From contig NZ_WOFO01000007.1 of the NCBI RefSeq assembly GCF_010993705.1, forward strand, positions 62,001-126,000: DNA of 64,000 bases, read 5' to 3'. Below, in pieces: positions 52,325 through 62,628 of this stretch; within the stretch, counting starts at the first letter, position 1; each line of letters begins with the position of its first letter. Both the position numbers and the translations under genes were made by a program. This DNA comes from Cyclobacterium sp. SYSU L10401. GTDB lineage: Bacteria > Bacteroidota > Bacteroidia > Cytophagales > Cyclobacteriaceae. The notes beneath the pieces are model-generated. The model saw only the letters and a program-made list of their open reading frames with translations. It was not told the DNA's origin and did no database searches.

Positions 52325-54991
52325 TTGGACAAGATTTCAAATTCCAAAACATTGCAAAAAAGTATCCTGTTTTTTCTGTTTTCAACTCTTTTACTGCTGA
52401 GTCTCACTGCCTGCTCCTCACAAAAAGACTCTTTTACCAATCGCCTGTATCACAATACAACGGCCAGGTTCAACGCCTATTATTATGCCAATGAAAAAAT
52501 ATTGGAACTGGAGGATAAAATAAGGGAAGACCATCAGGAGGATTACTCGCAAGTTTTACCTGTATTTTACCCTGTAGATAGCAGCACCATAGAAGCCAAT
52601 GAAGCGCTCCTGAAGGAAGCCAGGGAAATGGCATCCAAAGCAATAGACTGGCACAAAATAAGCAAATGGGTGGATCCGTCCTATTTCCTTATCGGTAAGG
52701 CAGATTACTACAAGGGTCAGTTTGAAGAGGCTCAAAATACCTTTAAATACCTGAACGTAAACAGTGGGCAGGATGAAGTCCGACACCAGGCCCTGATTCA
52801 ATTGCTGAAGAGCTTTATAGACCTTGACCAGTTTGAAGATGCAAATTTCGTCATAGATTACCTTTCCAAGGAAACCAGCATTTCTAAGGAAAACAAAAAT
52901 TTTCTTTACAAAACCCTGGCCTACTACTACGAAAAGCGGGGAGAGACAGACATGATTGTCCCCTCCTTATTTAAGGCATTGGAGTTTACCAATGACAAAG
53001 CGGAAATTTCACGAATGCATTTTATGCTTGGTCAAATGTATCAAAATGCGGGATTGGATGCTTTTGCCTATGAATACTATCAAAAAGCCCTGACCGGTAG
53101 TCCTAATTATGAAAGGACATTCTTTGCGCAATTGTATTCTCAGCAGGTAGCTGAGCTGGAAAAGAGCAAAGACCTGAAAAGGGTCAGGGATTACTATGAT
53201 GAACTTTACAAAGACAATAAAAACATCGATTTCAGGGATGTTATTCTATTTGAAAAAGGGCGGTTTGAGAAAAAACAGGGGAATCTGGAAGATGCCATCC
53301 GGCTGTATACCCTGGCGGCAAAGGAGCCGGGAGAAAATGAAAGGCAAAAAGGCTATATCTATCAGGAATTATCAGAGATATACCTGAACGAAAAAGAAGA
53401 TTTCCTCAAAACCAAATACTACCTGGACAGTGCCTTATCAAAATTTAAGGAAACCGACCGCAATTATTCCAATCTGGCTTCCAAAAAAGAAGTATTTGAT
53501 CAGTATGCAAAAAATTATGAATTGCTGACAACAAATGACAGCCTGATCAGGCTGAGTCAGCTGAGCCCGGAGGAACAGGAAAAATATGTATCAGGTTACC
53601 TGGCAAAGGAGGAAGAAAGGTTGATTCTGGAAGCAGAATTGGCCAGTGAAAAGGAAAATACAAGTCTGTTTGAAAACTTGCTGGCTTTTGGTGGAACGGG
53701 TGGCAGCGCAGCCTCTACCTTTTATTGGGATAATCCTACAGCTATCCAACGGGGAGCTCTGGAATTTTCCAGGGTATGGGGAAGCCGTCCCTTATCCGAT
53801 AATTGGAGGAGAAGTAGCAGAAGTTTCCAGGATGATGAATCTGTAGAATCTTTCAGCTCACCCATATCAGCAACGGAAGAAATACAGGATGTCTCCCTGG
53901 ATTCTTCATCAATCAGCACACTTCCTGACAAAGCCAGTTTATTGAGTCAGATTCCCAATGAGCCGGAAACCAGAGAAATGATGGAGGATGAAATGGAAGA
54001 TGCCTATTTCAACCTAGGGAAAATATTGTATTTTGACCTCAAGCAACCCGATAAATCCATAGGATACCTGGAAAGTCTGATTCAAAAATTTCCGGATACA
54101 CCAAAAAAACCTGAGGCTTACTATACCCTTTACCTGGCATCAGCAGAAATTAATGCCAATCCGGATAAATATTTTCAATTACTTAATGTAGAATTTCCAA
54201 ATTCTCAATTTACCAAATCCATCAACAACCCGGATCAGGTATCCGGTTCACAGGCCAATTTTGAATCCGGGGAAAATTACAAGGTGGCTTATGTTTACTT
54301 TCAAAACCGGGAATATACCTCTGCAAGAGAGATCGTCCGGGAAACCCTGAACAAATATCCTTTAACCAAAAACACGGACCGGTTATTGCTATTGGATATC
54401 ATGATTTCCGGAAAATTGGAAACGCTGGATACCTACAAAGAGCGGCTCCAGGGATACCTTCAACAGGCCAAAGACGAAAAACTGCTTGCCTTTGCCGAAG
54501 ACCTATTGAAAGCCGTGAGCGGAGAAGAAGAAAATGTCATGGAAACCGATCCTGATGAAAGCCAGGACGAGGCCATGGCTGCGGAAACAGAAGAAGAGGA
54601 TCCGGCAGGTACCCCATCTGAATCGCCATACAAAGATAATAAAGGCCAAACTCATATATTCATTTTGCCCATGGACAAAGAATTGGCTGATAATGCAGGA
54701 GACCTAACTGCAGCACTGGAAAATTTTCATGATGAAAATTTTCCGAACGAAAGGTTGCGAACAGGGACCATTGCCATCAGCAAAGAGACAAGTATACTTA
54801 TCATTAGCCCCTTTCCAAATGCGGATAGATCCATAAAATATAAAGAATCCTTTTTAAATAGTTTTAACAAGGATTCATTACCTGAAGAAATAAAAAATAG
54901 TAGTTTTGTGATTTCTATTGAAAACTTTCAACAACTCAATAAAAGAAAAAACATAGATGAATACCGTTCATTTTATGAAAATAATTATTGA
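52325..54991 (+). CDS. sprE: Type IX secretion accessory TPR lipoprotein SprE/PorW
   Basis: 888 residues. The signal peptide ends in a lipobox (LLLLSLTAC, Cys about 30), followed by CSSQKDSFTNRLYHNTTARFNAYYYANEKI, a start characteristic of SprE/PorW. TPR units fill most of the first half. A conserved middle part reads AASTFYWDNPTAIQRGALEFSRVWGSRPLSDNWRRSSR. The last 110 residues (GQTHIFILPMDKELADNAGDL...) form a separate domain. SprE/PorW is needed for type IX secretion and gliding. No ATG exists at the start: TTG 52325 or TTG 52352 must initiate. PBP1A follows at once. Confidence 0.88.
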   Translation: MDKISNSKTLQKSILFFLFSTLLLLSLTACSSQKDSFTNRLYHNTTARFNAYYYANEKILELEDKIREDHQEDYSQVLPVFYPVDSSTIEANEALLKEAREMASKAIDWHKISKWVDPSYFLIGKADYYKGQFEEAQNTFKYLNVNSGQDEVRHQALIQLLKSFIDLDQFEDANFVIDYLSKETSISKENKNFLYKTLAYYYEKRGETDMIVPSLFKALEFTNDKAEISRMHFMLGQMYQNAGLDAFAYEYYQKALTGSPNYERTFFAQLYSQQVAELEKSKDLKRVRDYYDELYKDNKNIDFRDVILFEKGRFEKKQGNLEDAIRLYTLAAKEPGENERQKGYIYQELSEIYLNEKEDFLKTKYYLDSALSKFKETDRNYSNLASKKEVFDQYAKNYELLTTNDSLIRLSQLSPEEQEKYVSGYLAKEEERLILEAELASEKENTSLFENLLAFGGTGGSAASTFYWDNPTAIQRGALEFSRVWGSRPLSDNWRRSSRSFQDDESVESFSSPISATEEIQDVSLDSSSISTLPDKASLLSQIPNEPETREMMEDEMEDAYFNLGKILYFDLKQPDKSIGYLESLIQKFPDTPKKPEAYYTLYLASAEINANPDKYFQLLNVEFPNSQFTKSINNPDQVSGSQANFESGENYKVAYVYFQNREYTSAREIVRETLNKYPLTKNTDRLLLLDIMISGKLETLDTYKERLQGYLQQAKDEKLLAFAEDLLKAVSGEEENVMETDPDESQDEAMAAETEEEDPAGTPSESPYKDNKGQTHIFILPMDKELADNAGDLTAALENFHDENFPNERLRTGTIAISKETSILIISPFPNADRSIKYKESFLNSFNKDSLPEEIKNSSFVISIENFQQLNKRKNIDEYRSFYENNY

Positions 54992-54999
54992 TAATCAAC

Positions 55000-57312
55000 A
55001 TGAGTAAAAACATAAAAAATAGTTCCAATCCCTTGTATCAGAAAATCATCAAATACATGTGGATTGTCTTTGGGGTGGGACTAATTAGCTTTGTGATTTT
55101 TATATTGGCAGTTAATGCCAATTTTCTGGGGCTGTTTGGAGAAATGCCTGAATTTGAATCACTGGAAAATCCCCAAAGTGAATTGGCTTCCGAGCTGTAT
55201 TCAGCTGATGGAATCTTACTGGGCAAATATTTTCGTGAAAACAGGTCCCCGGTCACCTACAATGAACTGTCTCCCAACCTGATCAATGCCTTGATTGCAA
55301 CAGAGGATGTCCGATTTGAAGACCATTCCGGCATAGACCCAAGGGGTCTATCGCGGGTATTGGTAAAAACCCTTCTACTGGGCCAGAGTGGGGCCGGAGG
55401 AGGCAGTACACTCAGCCAGCAAACAGCCAAAAATTTATTCAAAACCAGAACCCAGGCTTCGCAGGGGCTTTTGAGTAATGTACCTATACTGAGAATGGTG
55501 ATTATCAAAACCAAAGAATGGATCGTAGCTGCAAAACTGGAAAGATCCTATACCAAGGAGGAATTGCTTACCATGTACCTGAACACCTCTGACTTTGGCA
55601 GCAATGCTTTCGGAATTAAAACTGCAGCGAGTACATTTTTTAATAAAGAACCAAGAAACCTGAACTTGCAGGAGTCTGCTACCCTGGTAGGTTTATTCAA
55701 AGCTCCTTCCTACTACAGCCCTGTCTACAATCCTGAAAATTCAACCCGTCGTAGAAACACCGTTCTTTCTCAGATGAATAAATACGGTTACATCTCACAA
55801 ACGCAATACGATAGCATCTCCCAACTTCCCATGGAATTGGAATACAATGTTGAAAGCCACAATCAAGGGCTTGCCACCTATTTCCGGGAAGTAGTGAAGG
55901 CAGATTTGATTCAGTGGACAAAAGAAAACCTACAGCCGGATGGAAGCAATTACGACCTGTTTGGGGATGGCCTACGGGTTTACACTACCATCGACAGCCG
56001 CCTTCAGAAATATGCGGAAGAAGCAGTGGGGGAACACATGCCCGAGCTGCAGCAGAAATTCAGGGAGGAAATGGGTAACAGGGAACCATGGATCGATAGC
56101 CAGGGCAGACCCATAGCAGGTTTTATTGAAAATGCAGTCAAAAGAACGGATGCCTATAAAAACCTTAAATCAAGATACGGTGATGACCAGGACAGCATTG
56201 ATTACAAGCTGAACCAGAAGAAAAAAATGAAAATATTCTCCTATGAAAATGGAGAAATCGACACCATGATGAGCACCATGGATTCCCTGCGTTATTACAA
56301 GAAATTTCTTCAGACAGGTTTTGTCTCCATGGATCCACACTCGGGTCACATCAAAGCCTGGGTGGGAGGAACCAACCACAAACATTTCAAATATGACCAC
56401 GTCAAGCAGGGAAAAAGGCAACCTGGATCAACCTTCAAACCCTTTGTCTATGCTGCAGCCATAGAAAATGGTTACAGTCCTTGCTATACTGTCGTCGACC
56501 AACCGGTAGAAATTAATATCCCCGATCAGCCTACCTGGAGACCAAATAATGCCGATGGTAAATTTACCTACGAGCGGATGACCATCAGGTCAGCGATGTC
56601 TCAATCTGTCAATTCAGTTACCGCCTACATGATGAAGAAACTAAGTCCGGCAGTGGTGGTAGAAACAGCTCATCGGATAGGTATTAACAGTGAACTGGAA
56701 GCCGTTCCTGCTTTGGCGCTGGGTACAGTGGATGTGTCTATCATGGAAATGGTAGGTTCCTTCAGTACATTTGTCAACAGAGGAGAGCATATAACCCCTA
56801 TCTATATCGATAGAATCGAGGACAAGAATGGCAATGTATTGCATCAGTTTATCCCAAGAAAGCGCCCTGCCATGAGTGAGGAGCATGCCTATATCATGTT
56901 ATACATGCTACGGGGCGGTACTGAAGAAGAAGGAGGAACAAGTCAGGGATTACCCAGAAATATCAGGGATGAAGGAAATGAAATTGGCGGAAAGACAGGT
57001 ACTACCCAGAACGCCTCTGATGGCTGGTACATGGGTGTTACCAAAGACCTGGTAAGTGGTGTTTGGGTCGGTGGGGATGACCGCGCCATACATTTTAGAA
57101 GCTGGATCAATGGACAAGGCTCAAGAACTGCCAGACCCATATGGGCCAAATTCATGACCAAGGTTTACGAAGACCCATCCCTGGGCATAACAAAAGGGCC
57201 TTTTCCAAAGCCTGAAAGGCCCCTAAGTGTAGAAATTGACTGCTCCAAATATGATTTGGAGCAGGATAGTTACCAGGACTTTGACTATGATGCTACCAGT
57301 ACGGATTTTTAA
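55000..57312 (+). CDS. Penicillin-binding protein 1A (transglycosylase/transpeptidase)
   Basis: 770 residues. One helix (about 16-40) is followed by a glycosyltransferase-51 domain with the catalytic Glu 102 (ATEDVRFEDHSGIDPRGLSR) and GGGSTLSQQTAKNLF. The transpeptidase domain has SxxK at 477-480 (GSTFKPF), SxN (SQSVNSVT) and KTG (GKTGTTQNASDGWYMG). It makes peptidoglycan strands and cross-links them. ATG 55000 is chosen; an in-frame TTG at 54988 overlaps the sprE stop. The eight-base gap puts it in one operon with sprE, linking wall synthesis and secretion genes. Confidence 0.95.
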   Translation: MSKNIKNSSNPLYQKIIKYMWIVFGVGLISFVIFILAVNANFLGLFGEMPEFESLENPQSELASELYSADGILLGKYFRENRSPVTYNELSPNLINALIATEDVRFEDHSGIDPRGLSRVLVKTLLLGQSGAGGGSTLSQQTAKNLFKTRTQASQGLLSNVPILRMVIIKTKEWIVAAKLERSYTKEELLTMYLNTSDFGSNAFGIKTAASTFFNKEPRNLNLQESATLVGLFKAPSYYSPVYNPENSTRRRNTVLSQMNKYGYISQTQYDSISQLPMELEYNVESHNQGLATYFREVVKADLIQWTKENLQPDGSNYDLFGDGLRVYTTIDSRLQKYAEEAVGEHMPELQQKFREEMGNREPWIDSQGRPIAGFIENAVKRTDAYKNLKSRYGDDQDSIDYKLNQKKKMKIFSYENGEIDTMMSTMDSLRYYKKFLQTGFVSMDPHSGHIKAWVGGTNHKHFKYDHVKQGKRQPGSTFKPFVYAAAIENGYSPCYTVVDQPVEINIPDQPTWRPNNADGKFTYERMTIRSAMSQSVNSVTAYMMKKLSPAVVVETAHRIGINSELEAVPALALGTVDVSIMEMVGSFSTFVNRGEHITPIYIDRIEDKNGNVLHQFIPRKRPAMSEEHAYIMLYMLRGGTEEEGGTSQGLPRNIRDEGNEIGGKTGTTQNASDGWYMGVTKDLVSGVWVGGDDRAIHFRSWINGQGSRTARPIWAKFMTKVYEDPSLGITKGPFPKPERPLSVEIDCSKYDLEQDSYQDFDYDATSTDF

Positions 57313-57367
57313 CTTTATTTCATGGAAAAAGGATTTCCTGAAAGTCGACCAATAATTTCTTTCCTTT

Positions 57368-59170
57368 ATGGACGACATGCATTCCCCATCCTACCTTCCC
57401 AGGGAATACCATCAACTCCCTGATCTTCCCGGGGTCTACAGGTATTACAACAAAGAAGGTATATTGATCTATGTAGGAAAGGCAAAAAATCTTAAAAAAA
57501 GGGTTGGAAGTTATTTCAATAAAAACGCGGGAATCAACCAGAAAACCCGCAGGATGGTAAGAGAAATCGAGAAAATAGAAATTACCATCGTCAATTCTGA
57601 ATTTGATGCCTTATTGCTGGAAAACAACCTCATCAAAAAATCCCAGCCCAGGTACAATGTTTTGTTAAAAGATGATAAAACCTATCCCTATTTACTGCTT
57701 ACCAATGAGTCTTTTCCCAGAATATATCCTACAAGAAGGGTAATCCCCTCCAAAGGAACCTATTTCGGACCCTTTGCCAGTGTAAAAGCCATGAACAATG
57801 TGCTGGATTTAATCCTATCCCTATTTACCATCAGGACTTGCAAACTGGACCTTTCGCTGGAAAAAATCAAAGCATCTAATTACAAAGTATGTCTCGAATA
57901 TCACCTGGGAAATTGCAAGGGACCCTGTGAGGGTCTGCAGGATGAATCCAGTTATTTGAAGGACATAGAACAAGCCAGAAACATCCTGAAAGGTAACCTG
58001 AGCTTTGCTAAAAACTATTTTAAAGAATCCATGCAAGCTGCTGCAACCGCACTGGATTTTGAAAACGCACATTTATACAAAGAAAAATTCGACTTGCTTG
58101 AAAAATACCAGGCCAGATCCCTGGTGATCAACCCGAATGTAGATAGTTTGGATGTTTTTTCCATCGTCAGTGAGGAAAAATATGCTTTTGTCAATTACCT
58201 GCGCATAAAAAATGGGGCCATCACCCTCAGCAAAACCGTGGAACTGAAAAAGAAACTGGATGAACCTGATCAGGAGCTCCTGTTAACCGCTATCGTCCGG
58301 CTGAGGGACCAATTCCAAAGTGATGCCAAAGAAGTACTGGTAAATCTTGACTTTGAGGACAGCCCGGAAGGTTTACAATTGGTCCAACCAAAAATCGGAG
58401 ATAAGAGAAAATTAATCGAATTAAGCCTGAAAAATGCCCTTTACTACAAGAAGGAAAAAGCCTTGTTGGCAGGAGAAACAAAAAATAAAAAGAACCGGGT
58501 ATTGCTTCAACTCCAGAAAGACCTTTCATTGGGAGAGCTCCCCTACCACATAGAATGCTTCGACAATTCCAATATTCAGGGAAGCAATCCCGTGGCCAGT
58601 ATGGTATGTTTTAAAGATGGAAAACCTAGTAAAAAAGAATACAGACACTATCACATCAAAACGGTATCAGGCCCCAATGATTTTGCCAGCATGGAAGAAG
58701 TAGTACTCAGAAGATATAAAAGAATACTTCAGGAAGGTCAATCACTTCCAAACCTCATCGTCATAGATGGTGGAAAAGGGCAATTATCTTCAGCTGTGGC
58801 AGCCCTGAAAACCCTGGACATCTATAAAAAAGTACCCATTATAGGGATTGCCAAACGCCTGGAAGAAATCTATTTTCCCGGAGATCAATATCCCGTCTTT
58901 GTAGATAAAAAATCAGAATCCCTGAGATTGATCCAGCGCATCAGAGACGAGGCGCATCGCTTTGCCATTACATTTCATCGAAACCTGAGGAGTAAAGGGG
59001 CGTTGGGAACACAATTGACCACCATAGAAGGCATAGGAGAGCACACAGCCCATAAACTCCTGAGTCGCTTCAAGTCCTTTAAGAATATACAGAAAGCCAC
59101 ACTAGAAGAACTATCTGGCGAAATTGGAAAAGATAAAGCCAGTAAAATTTACAAGGAGCTTCACCCATAA
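57368..59170 (+). CDS. uvrC: UvrABC system protein C
   Basis: 600 residues. An N-terminal GIY-YIG nuclease (LPGVYRYYNKEGILIYVGKAKNLKKRVGSYF, 20-50) makes the 3' cut. Four Cys at 158, 175, 183 and 187 match the iron-sulfur cluster known in UvrC. A UvrB-binding helix pair is near 225-240. The RNase-H-like nuclease (ECFDNSNIQGSNPVASMVCF) makes the 5' cut. Tandem helix-hairpin-helix motifs (LTTIEGIGEHTAHKLLSRF) end the protein. The ATG at 57368 or 57377 starts it. It lies 55 bases after PBP1A and ends at a terminator shared with gldN. Confidence 0.97.
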   Translation: MDDMHSPSYLPREYHQLPDLPGVYRYYNKEGILIYVGKAKNLKKRVGSYFNKNAGINQKTRRMVREIEKIEITIVNSEFDALLLENNLIKKSQPRYNVLLKDDKTYPYLLLTNESFPRIYPTRRVIPSKGTYFGPFASVKAMNNVLDLILSLFTIRTCKLDLSLEKIKASNYKVCLEYHLGNCKGPCEGLQDESSYLKDIEQARNILKGNLSFAKNYFKESMQAAATALDFENAHLYKEKFDLLEKYQARSLVINPNVDSLDVFSIVSEEKYAFVNYLRIKNGAITLSKTVELKKKLDEPDQELLLTAIVRLRDQFQSDAKEVLVNLDFEDSPEGLQLVQPKIGDKRKLIELSLKNALYYKKEKALLAGETKNKKNRVLLQLQKDLSLGELPYHIECFDNSNIQGSNPVASMVCFKDGKPSKKEYRHYHIKTVSGPNDFASMEEVVLRRYKRILQEGQSLPNLIVIDGGKGQLSSAVAALKTLDIYKKVPIIGIAKRLEEIYFPGDQYPVFVDKKSESLRLIQRIRDEAHRFAITFHRNLRSKGALGTQLTTIEGIGEHTAHKLLSRFKSFKNIQKATLEELSGEIGKDKASKIYKELHP

Positions 59171-59172
59171 AA

Positions 59173-59198
59173 AAAGCAGTTCTAAACAGAACTGCTTT
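59173..59198. terminator. Bidirectional terminator between uvrC and gldN
   Basis: Perfect 11-base-pair stem (59173-59183 with 59188-59198) and four-base loop. On the minus strand a run of seven T follows, ending gldN transcription; on the plus strand the hairpin starts three bases after the uvrC stop. Confidence 0.88.
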
Positions 59199-59227
59199 CT
59201 ACTATTCCTGAAGAATTATTTTTTCTA

Positions 59228-60052
59228 TTACCATTCCCAAAGGTTGTTTTCCCATTCAAGCAATTCATATTCGAAATCAAGAGAATTCAAATAAGCCTGA
59301 AGCTGGGCATTGGGATTATCCGGATCGATCATATCCACGATGAGTGCATTGTCCGGATTGGTATATTTCCTTACCACAGACCTGAACAAACGCAGGTCAA
59401 AGGCCTGACTGTATGGCAAGTGTTTGGAAGTATTTTGGAAGTTCAGCCACTGTCCTTTTTCCACATCATTAAAATAATTATAGAAATCCTTGAACCGGAT
59501 AAAGGCAATGGATTTTTGTCCCACATTGGCATTGGTCTCGGAAGGCATTACCAATTCCAGGTATTTTACATCAAATTTAATTTCTGACCTGTGCTTGTCA
59601 AAAACAAAATCTTCCTTGAAATCCAGATAGTAAATGTCTTTTACAAATACACTGTCTCCATTCTCTGCCGTTAGAAAATTGGTTTGGAATTCGCTGATGG
59701 ATAGGGGTTGGGTAAATTCTTCATCTGCATATATTTCAAAAGCATTTTCATTGACAATGGCATCATAGATATTCATCATGATACCATCAGATTTAAGTCC
59801 ACCTGTCCCATATAAGGGGAGGTTAAATTTTTCCCGCAAATCTATTCTTCTCCAGACCCCCACCTGATACATCTTATCCACTTCCCGAATGGGAAGTACG
59901 GAATAAACGGTATCAACATCAAAATCTGAGTCCCCAACTTGCTCACTGGGGTTTTGAGTATTCGTGTTTTGTGAAAACCCGGGTACTGCCAAAAAAACAC
60001 CTGCTACAAAAAGTAGCAAAAGCTCCCGACTTAATTTTCTTGTTTTCATCAT
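59228..60052 (-). CDS. gldN: Gliding motility/type IX secretion protein GldN
   Basis: 274 residues. The signal peptide ends near PGFSQ (about 28). GldN/PorN features: PIREVDKMYQVGVWRRIDLREKFNLPLY, MNIYDAIVNENAFEIYADEEF, and the repeated FVKDIYYLDFKEDFVFDKHRSEIKFDVKYLELV and FRSVVRKYTNPDNALIVDM. GldN forms, with the lipoprotein GldK, the periplasmic ring under the outer membrane. Forty-six bases after gldM; last gene of the cluster. Confidence 0.95.
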   Translation of the reverse strand: MMKTRKLSRELLLLFVAGVFLAVPGFSQNTNTQNPSEQVGDSDFDVDTVYSVLPIREVDKMYQVGVWRRIDLREKFNLPLYGTGGLKSDGIMMNIYDAIVNENAFEIYADEEFTQPLSISEFQTNFLTAENGDSVFVKDIYYLDFKEDFVFDKHRSEIKFDVKYLELVMPSETNANVGQKSIAFIRFKDFYNYFNDVEKGQWLNFQNTSKHLPYSQAFDLRLFRSVVRKYTNPDNALIVDMIDPDNPNAQLQAYLNSLDFEYELLEWENNLWEW

Positions 60053-60098
60053 GATTCCTTCAATTTAGTATGTCTATAACGTCCCCGGATAAAGTATA

Positions 60099-61700
60099 TT
60101 ATCTGATAGAGATGGGATAGACTTCATTTACAGTGCTTTTAATTTGATTTCCCCTAAAATTGGTTCTGGTAACTTCACGTGCTATTACCACAAGTTTATC
60201 TCCACTTTGGGCTTGTGCCAGCAAATTTCTGACAGCAACGTTCTGCCCTGTGATGTTTACACTTTCCCGCGGCACATCATTTCTTACCAGTCGAACCTCC
60301 CCACCTGTAACTTCAAATTTGGCATCTCTTGGCATGGTCCTACCAAAAGTAGGTTCCGGAATGGCCCTGATCTGGAGATTGGTCAGACTACTTGCCGTAA
60401 CGGGATTTTGCAAATCAATCTGGGTATCGCCACTAAAAGGCCTGATGGTGGGCGCCGGTACAGGTTTGATGTCATAATCAACTGATCCAATTCTGTTTCC
60501 CCCACTGGAAACGCCAATATTTACTTTTCCTGAGGCCCCAGGTATAATGGTAACGTCCGAAGGTCTGGAACCTTTAATCGCCTGACCACCGGAAACGGAA
60601 AACTCTGGGGAATAGGCATTACCTAAAGCGGGTACTTCAATGACCAGGTCATTGGCACATTCTGCATACAATTGATTGACTACTTCAGAACTTACTTTAA
60701 TGACCGGCTGAGCCACAAAATACTCATAATCAATATTAAACACACTATCCTCACCTCCTATGGGCACCACGATTTCTCCCCTCAGGGTTCTTGGTGCAAG
60801 GCCACGATCATCATAATTAGATGCCGGAGCCACAGGAAACTCAATTTGACCAAAACCATCAGATACAGGTATTTCCCTGCCATCTGCGGTCATTTTTAGC
60901 TCGGTAGAAGAGGAGGAAGAGGCTAGAAACATTTCTGCCTCAAAAGTGGTACCCGCAGCTACTACGTTTGAATTGGCAGCAATTCTGGCTTTAAGGTTAT
61001 CCGCCTCAAAAATAAACTCACCCAAAGAACTGGTAATGGCGCTCAATGCCTCACTTTCGATATTTAAAACTTCATTCTGGTGCTGACTAATGATGGCTAA
61101 AACCGCACCTATAGGAGATTTAACATAATTTAAATTGACATAATCTTTGTAATTTACATCCACATCATTTTTAAATAGATCAATTTCTTCAGCATCTTTG
61201 GCAATTTTTTCAAAAGATCGCTGAATGTCAAGATCTGCAAGTATTTGACTCAGCTCTTCAGGATACTGATTTAATTGTTCCTGCATCTCATACCCCAGCC
61301 GGTTATTATTAAAAATATTTCCCGGAATATCAACGTTTTTCAAAGCTGAAGTTTTGAAGTTTCCTTCATCATTGATGGCATTGGATTGCTCTATCAAGGT
61401 TGTTTTTGCTTCTTCCAGGTAATTGTAGAGCTCGGTACTTTTAGCCCGTATCTCTTCAGCCGCAGCTACTTTGGGCAAATCTACCGGATTATTCCCTTGC
61501 TGTTCTACTGTAGAAGAGATGATATTCACCGAAAACTGATTTTTCTGAATGTAATTCTTTGAAGTTCTTTCCAGACCATCGTTGATCAGTACAAATTTCT
61601 GAAGGATCTGGTTACTTACCTGAAGTGCCAACAGAGCCGTCAGTACCAGGTACATCATCCCGATCATCCGCTGTCTTGGTGTTTCTTTGCCACCCGCCAT
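60099..61700 (-). CDS. gldM: Type IX secretion motor protein GldM
   Basis: 533 residues. The N-terminus (AGGKETPRQRMIGMMYLVLTALLALQVSNQILQKFVLINDGLERTSKNY) holds the single helix with which it sits within the GldL ring. A helical D1 domain and three beta domains (D2-D4) follow across the periplasm. Other landmarks are FEAEMFLASSSSS, and GDTQIDLQNPVTASSLTNLQIRAIPEPTFGRTMPRDAKFEVTGGEVRLVR near the C-terminus. GldM rotates and passes energy to the outer-membrane parts. It lies 53 bases after gldL. Confidence 0.96.
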   Translation of the reverse strand: MAGGKETPRQRMIGMMYLVLTALLALQVSNQILQKFVLINDGLERTSKNYIQKNQFSVNIISSTVEQQGNNPVDLPKVAAAEEIRAKSTELYNYLEEAKTTLIEQSNAINDEGNFKTSALKNVDIPGNIFNNNRLGYEMQEQLNQYPEELSQILADLDIQRSFEKIAKDAEEIDLFKNDVDVNYKDYVNLNYVKSPIGAVLAIISQHQNEVLNIESEALSAITSSLGEFIFEADNLKARIAANSNVVAAGTTFEAEMFLASSSSSTELKMTADGREIPVSDGFGQIEFPVAPASNYDDRGLAPRTLRGEIVVPIGGEDSVFNIDYEYFVAQPVIKVSSEVVNQLYAECANDLVIEVPALGNAYSPEFSVSGGQAIKGSRPSDVTIIPGASGKVNIGVSSGGNRIGSVDYDIKPVPAPTIRPFSGDTQIDLQNPVTASSLTNLQIRAIPEPTFGRTMPRDAKFEVTGGEVRLVRNDVPRESVNITGQNVAVRNLLAQAQSGDKLVVIAREVTRTNFRGNQIKSTVNEVYPISIR

Positions 61701-61753
61701 AAGCTAAATTATATTTAAATAGTACGAAATAATAAGAACTGATAAGTAACGAT

Positions 61754-62557
61754 TTAACCTTTCATAGCTGAAAGCATGCCTCCATAAACCTTGTTCAGGG
61801 AATTGACATTCTGGTTAAGTTTCGCCAGTTCGGTTTTAAAAGTTTCTGTTTCTTTTCCGGCTTCTGAAATACCTTCCATCGCAGCCGTGACGTTGGAATA
61901 AAATTTACTGATTGTTTTTGCATGCATGTTGGAATCTTTCAATTCCTCTTCATACACATTATTTAAAGCCGACAAATTTCTGGTCACGTTTACAATTTGT
62001 TCTCTATAAGCCTTGGCATCGTCGGTTGCAGATGACATTTCAGCCAGCGCAGTCGCTGTTTTACTGTAAGAATCATTGATATCCACGAGGGATTTTGAAG
62101 CCTTCTTTACATTTTCAGCATACTCGTTGGTAGCAACAGTCGCATCTGTCAAAGTACCTAATTTTTCGGTAGTACTTGCCAGGTTCTGCATGCCTTTACC
62201 CAGGCTTTCAAGCAGCTCAGGACCTATTTTAGCCTTTTCCAGAAGCTGATCCATTTTTTGGGAAGTCTGGTCAGTACTTACTCTTGCAGTTTTTGCAGGG
62301 GCTGCTCCTGTATTGGCTCCACCCAGTTCGGGATATACTTTTGTCCAATCCAATTCCTCATTTTTAGGTTCAAAGGCCGATAAAAAGAAGATGAGTGCCT
62401 CGGTAGTCAAACCTACCCCAATCATTAAGGAAGCAAAGGGCCAATCCAAAATCTTAAACATGGCTCCCAGGATAACTACTGCTGCTCCGATGCCATAAAT
62501 CTTAGGCATGATTGAACCATAAAACTTATAAGCGAAGGTGTTTTTCTCTGTTGACAT
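61754..62557 (-). CDS. gldL: Type IX secretion motor protein GldL
   Basis: 267 residues. Two helices (about 16-36 and 41-61; PKIYGIGAAVVILGAMFKILDWPFASLMIGVGLTTEALIFFLSAFEP) include the Glu in TEALIFF that is thought to use the proton gradient. The long C-terminal cytoplasmic part is helical and rich in Lys, Asn and Ser, ending LNKVYGGMLSAMKG. Five GldL surround two GldM in the known motor. Seventy-one bases follow gldK. Confidence 0.96.
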   Translation of the reverse strand: MSTEKNTFAYKFYGSIMPKIYGIGAAVVILGAMFKILDWPFASLMIGVGLTTEALIFFLSAFEPKNEELDWTKVYPELGGANTGAAPAKTARVSTDQTSQKMDQLLEKAKIGPELLESLGKGMQNLASTTEKLGTLTDATVATNEYAENVKKASKSLVDINDSYSKTATALAEMSSATDDAKAYREQIVNVTRNLSALNNVYEEELKDSNMHAKTISKFYSNVTAAMEGISEAGKETETFKTELAKLNQNVNSLNKVYGGMLSAMKG

Positions 62558-62628
62558 AATTTTAAAAAAACTTTAAATTTGAATGGAATACTATTTACAA
62601 TCGATCGAGTGATATTGATTAGGTGATT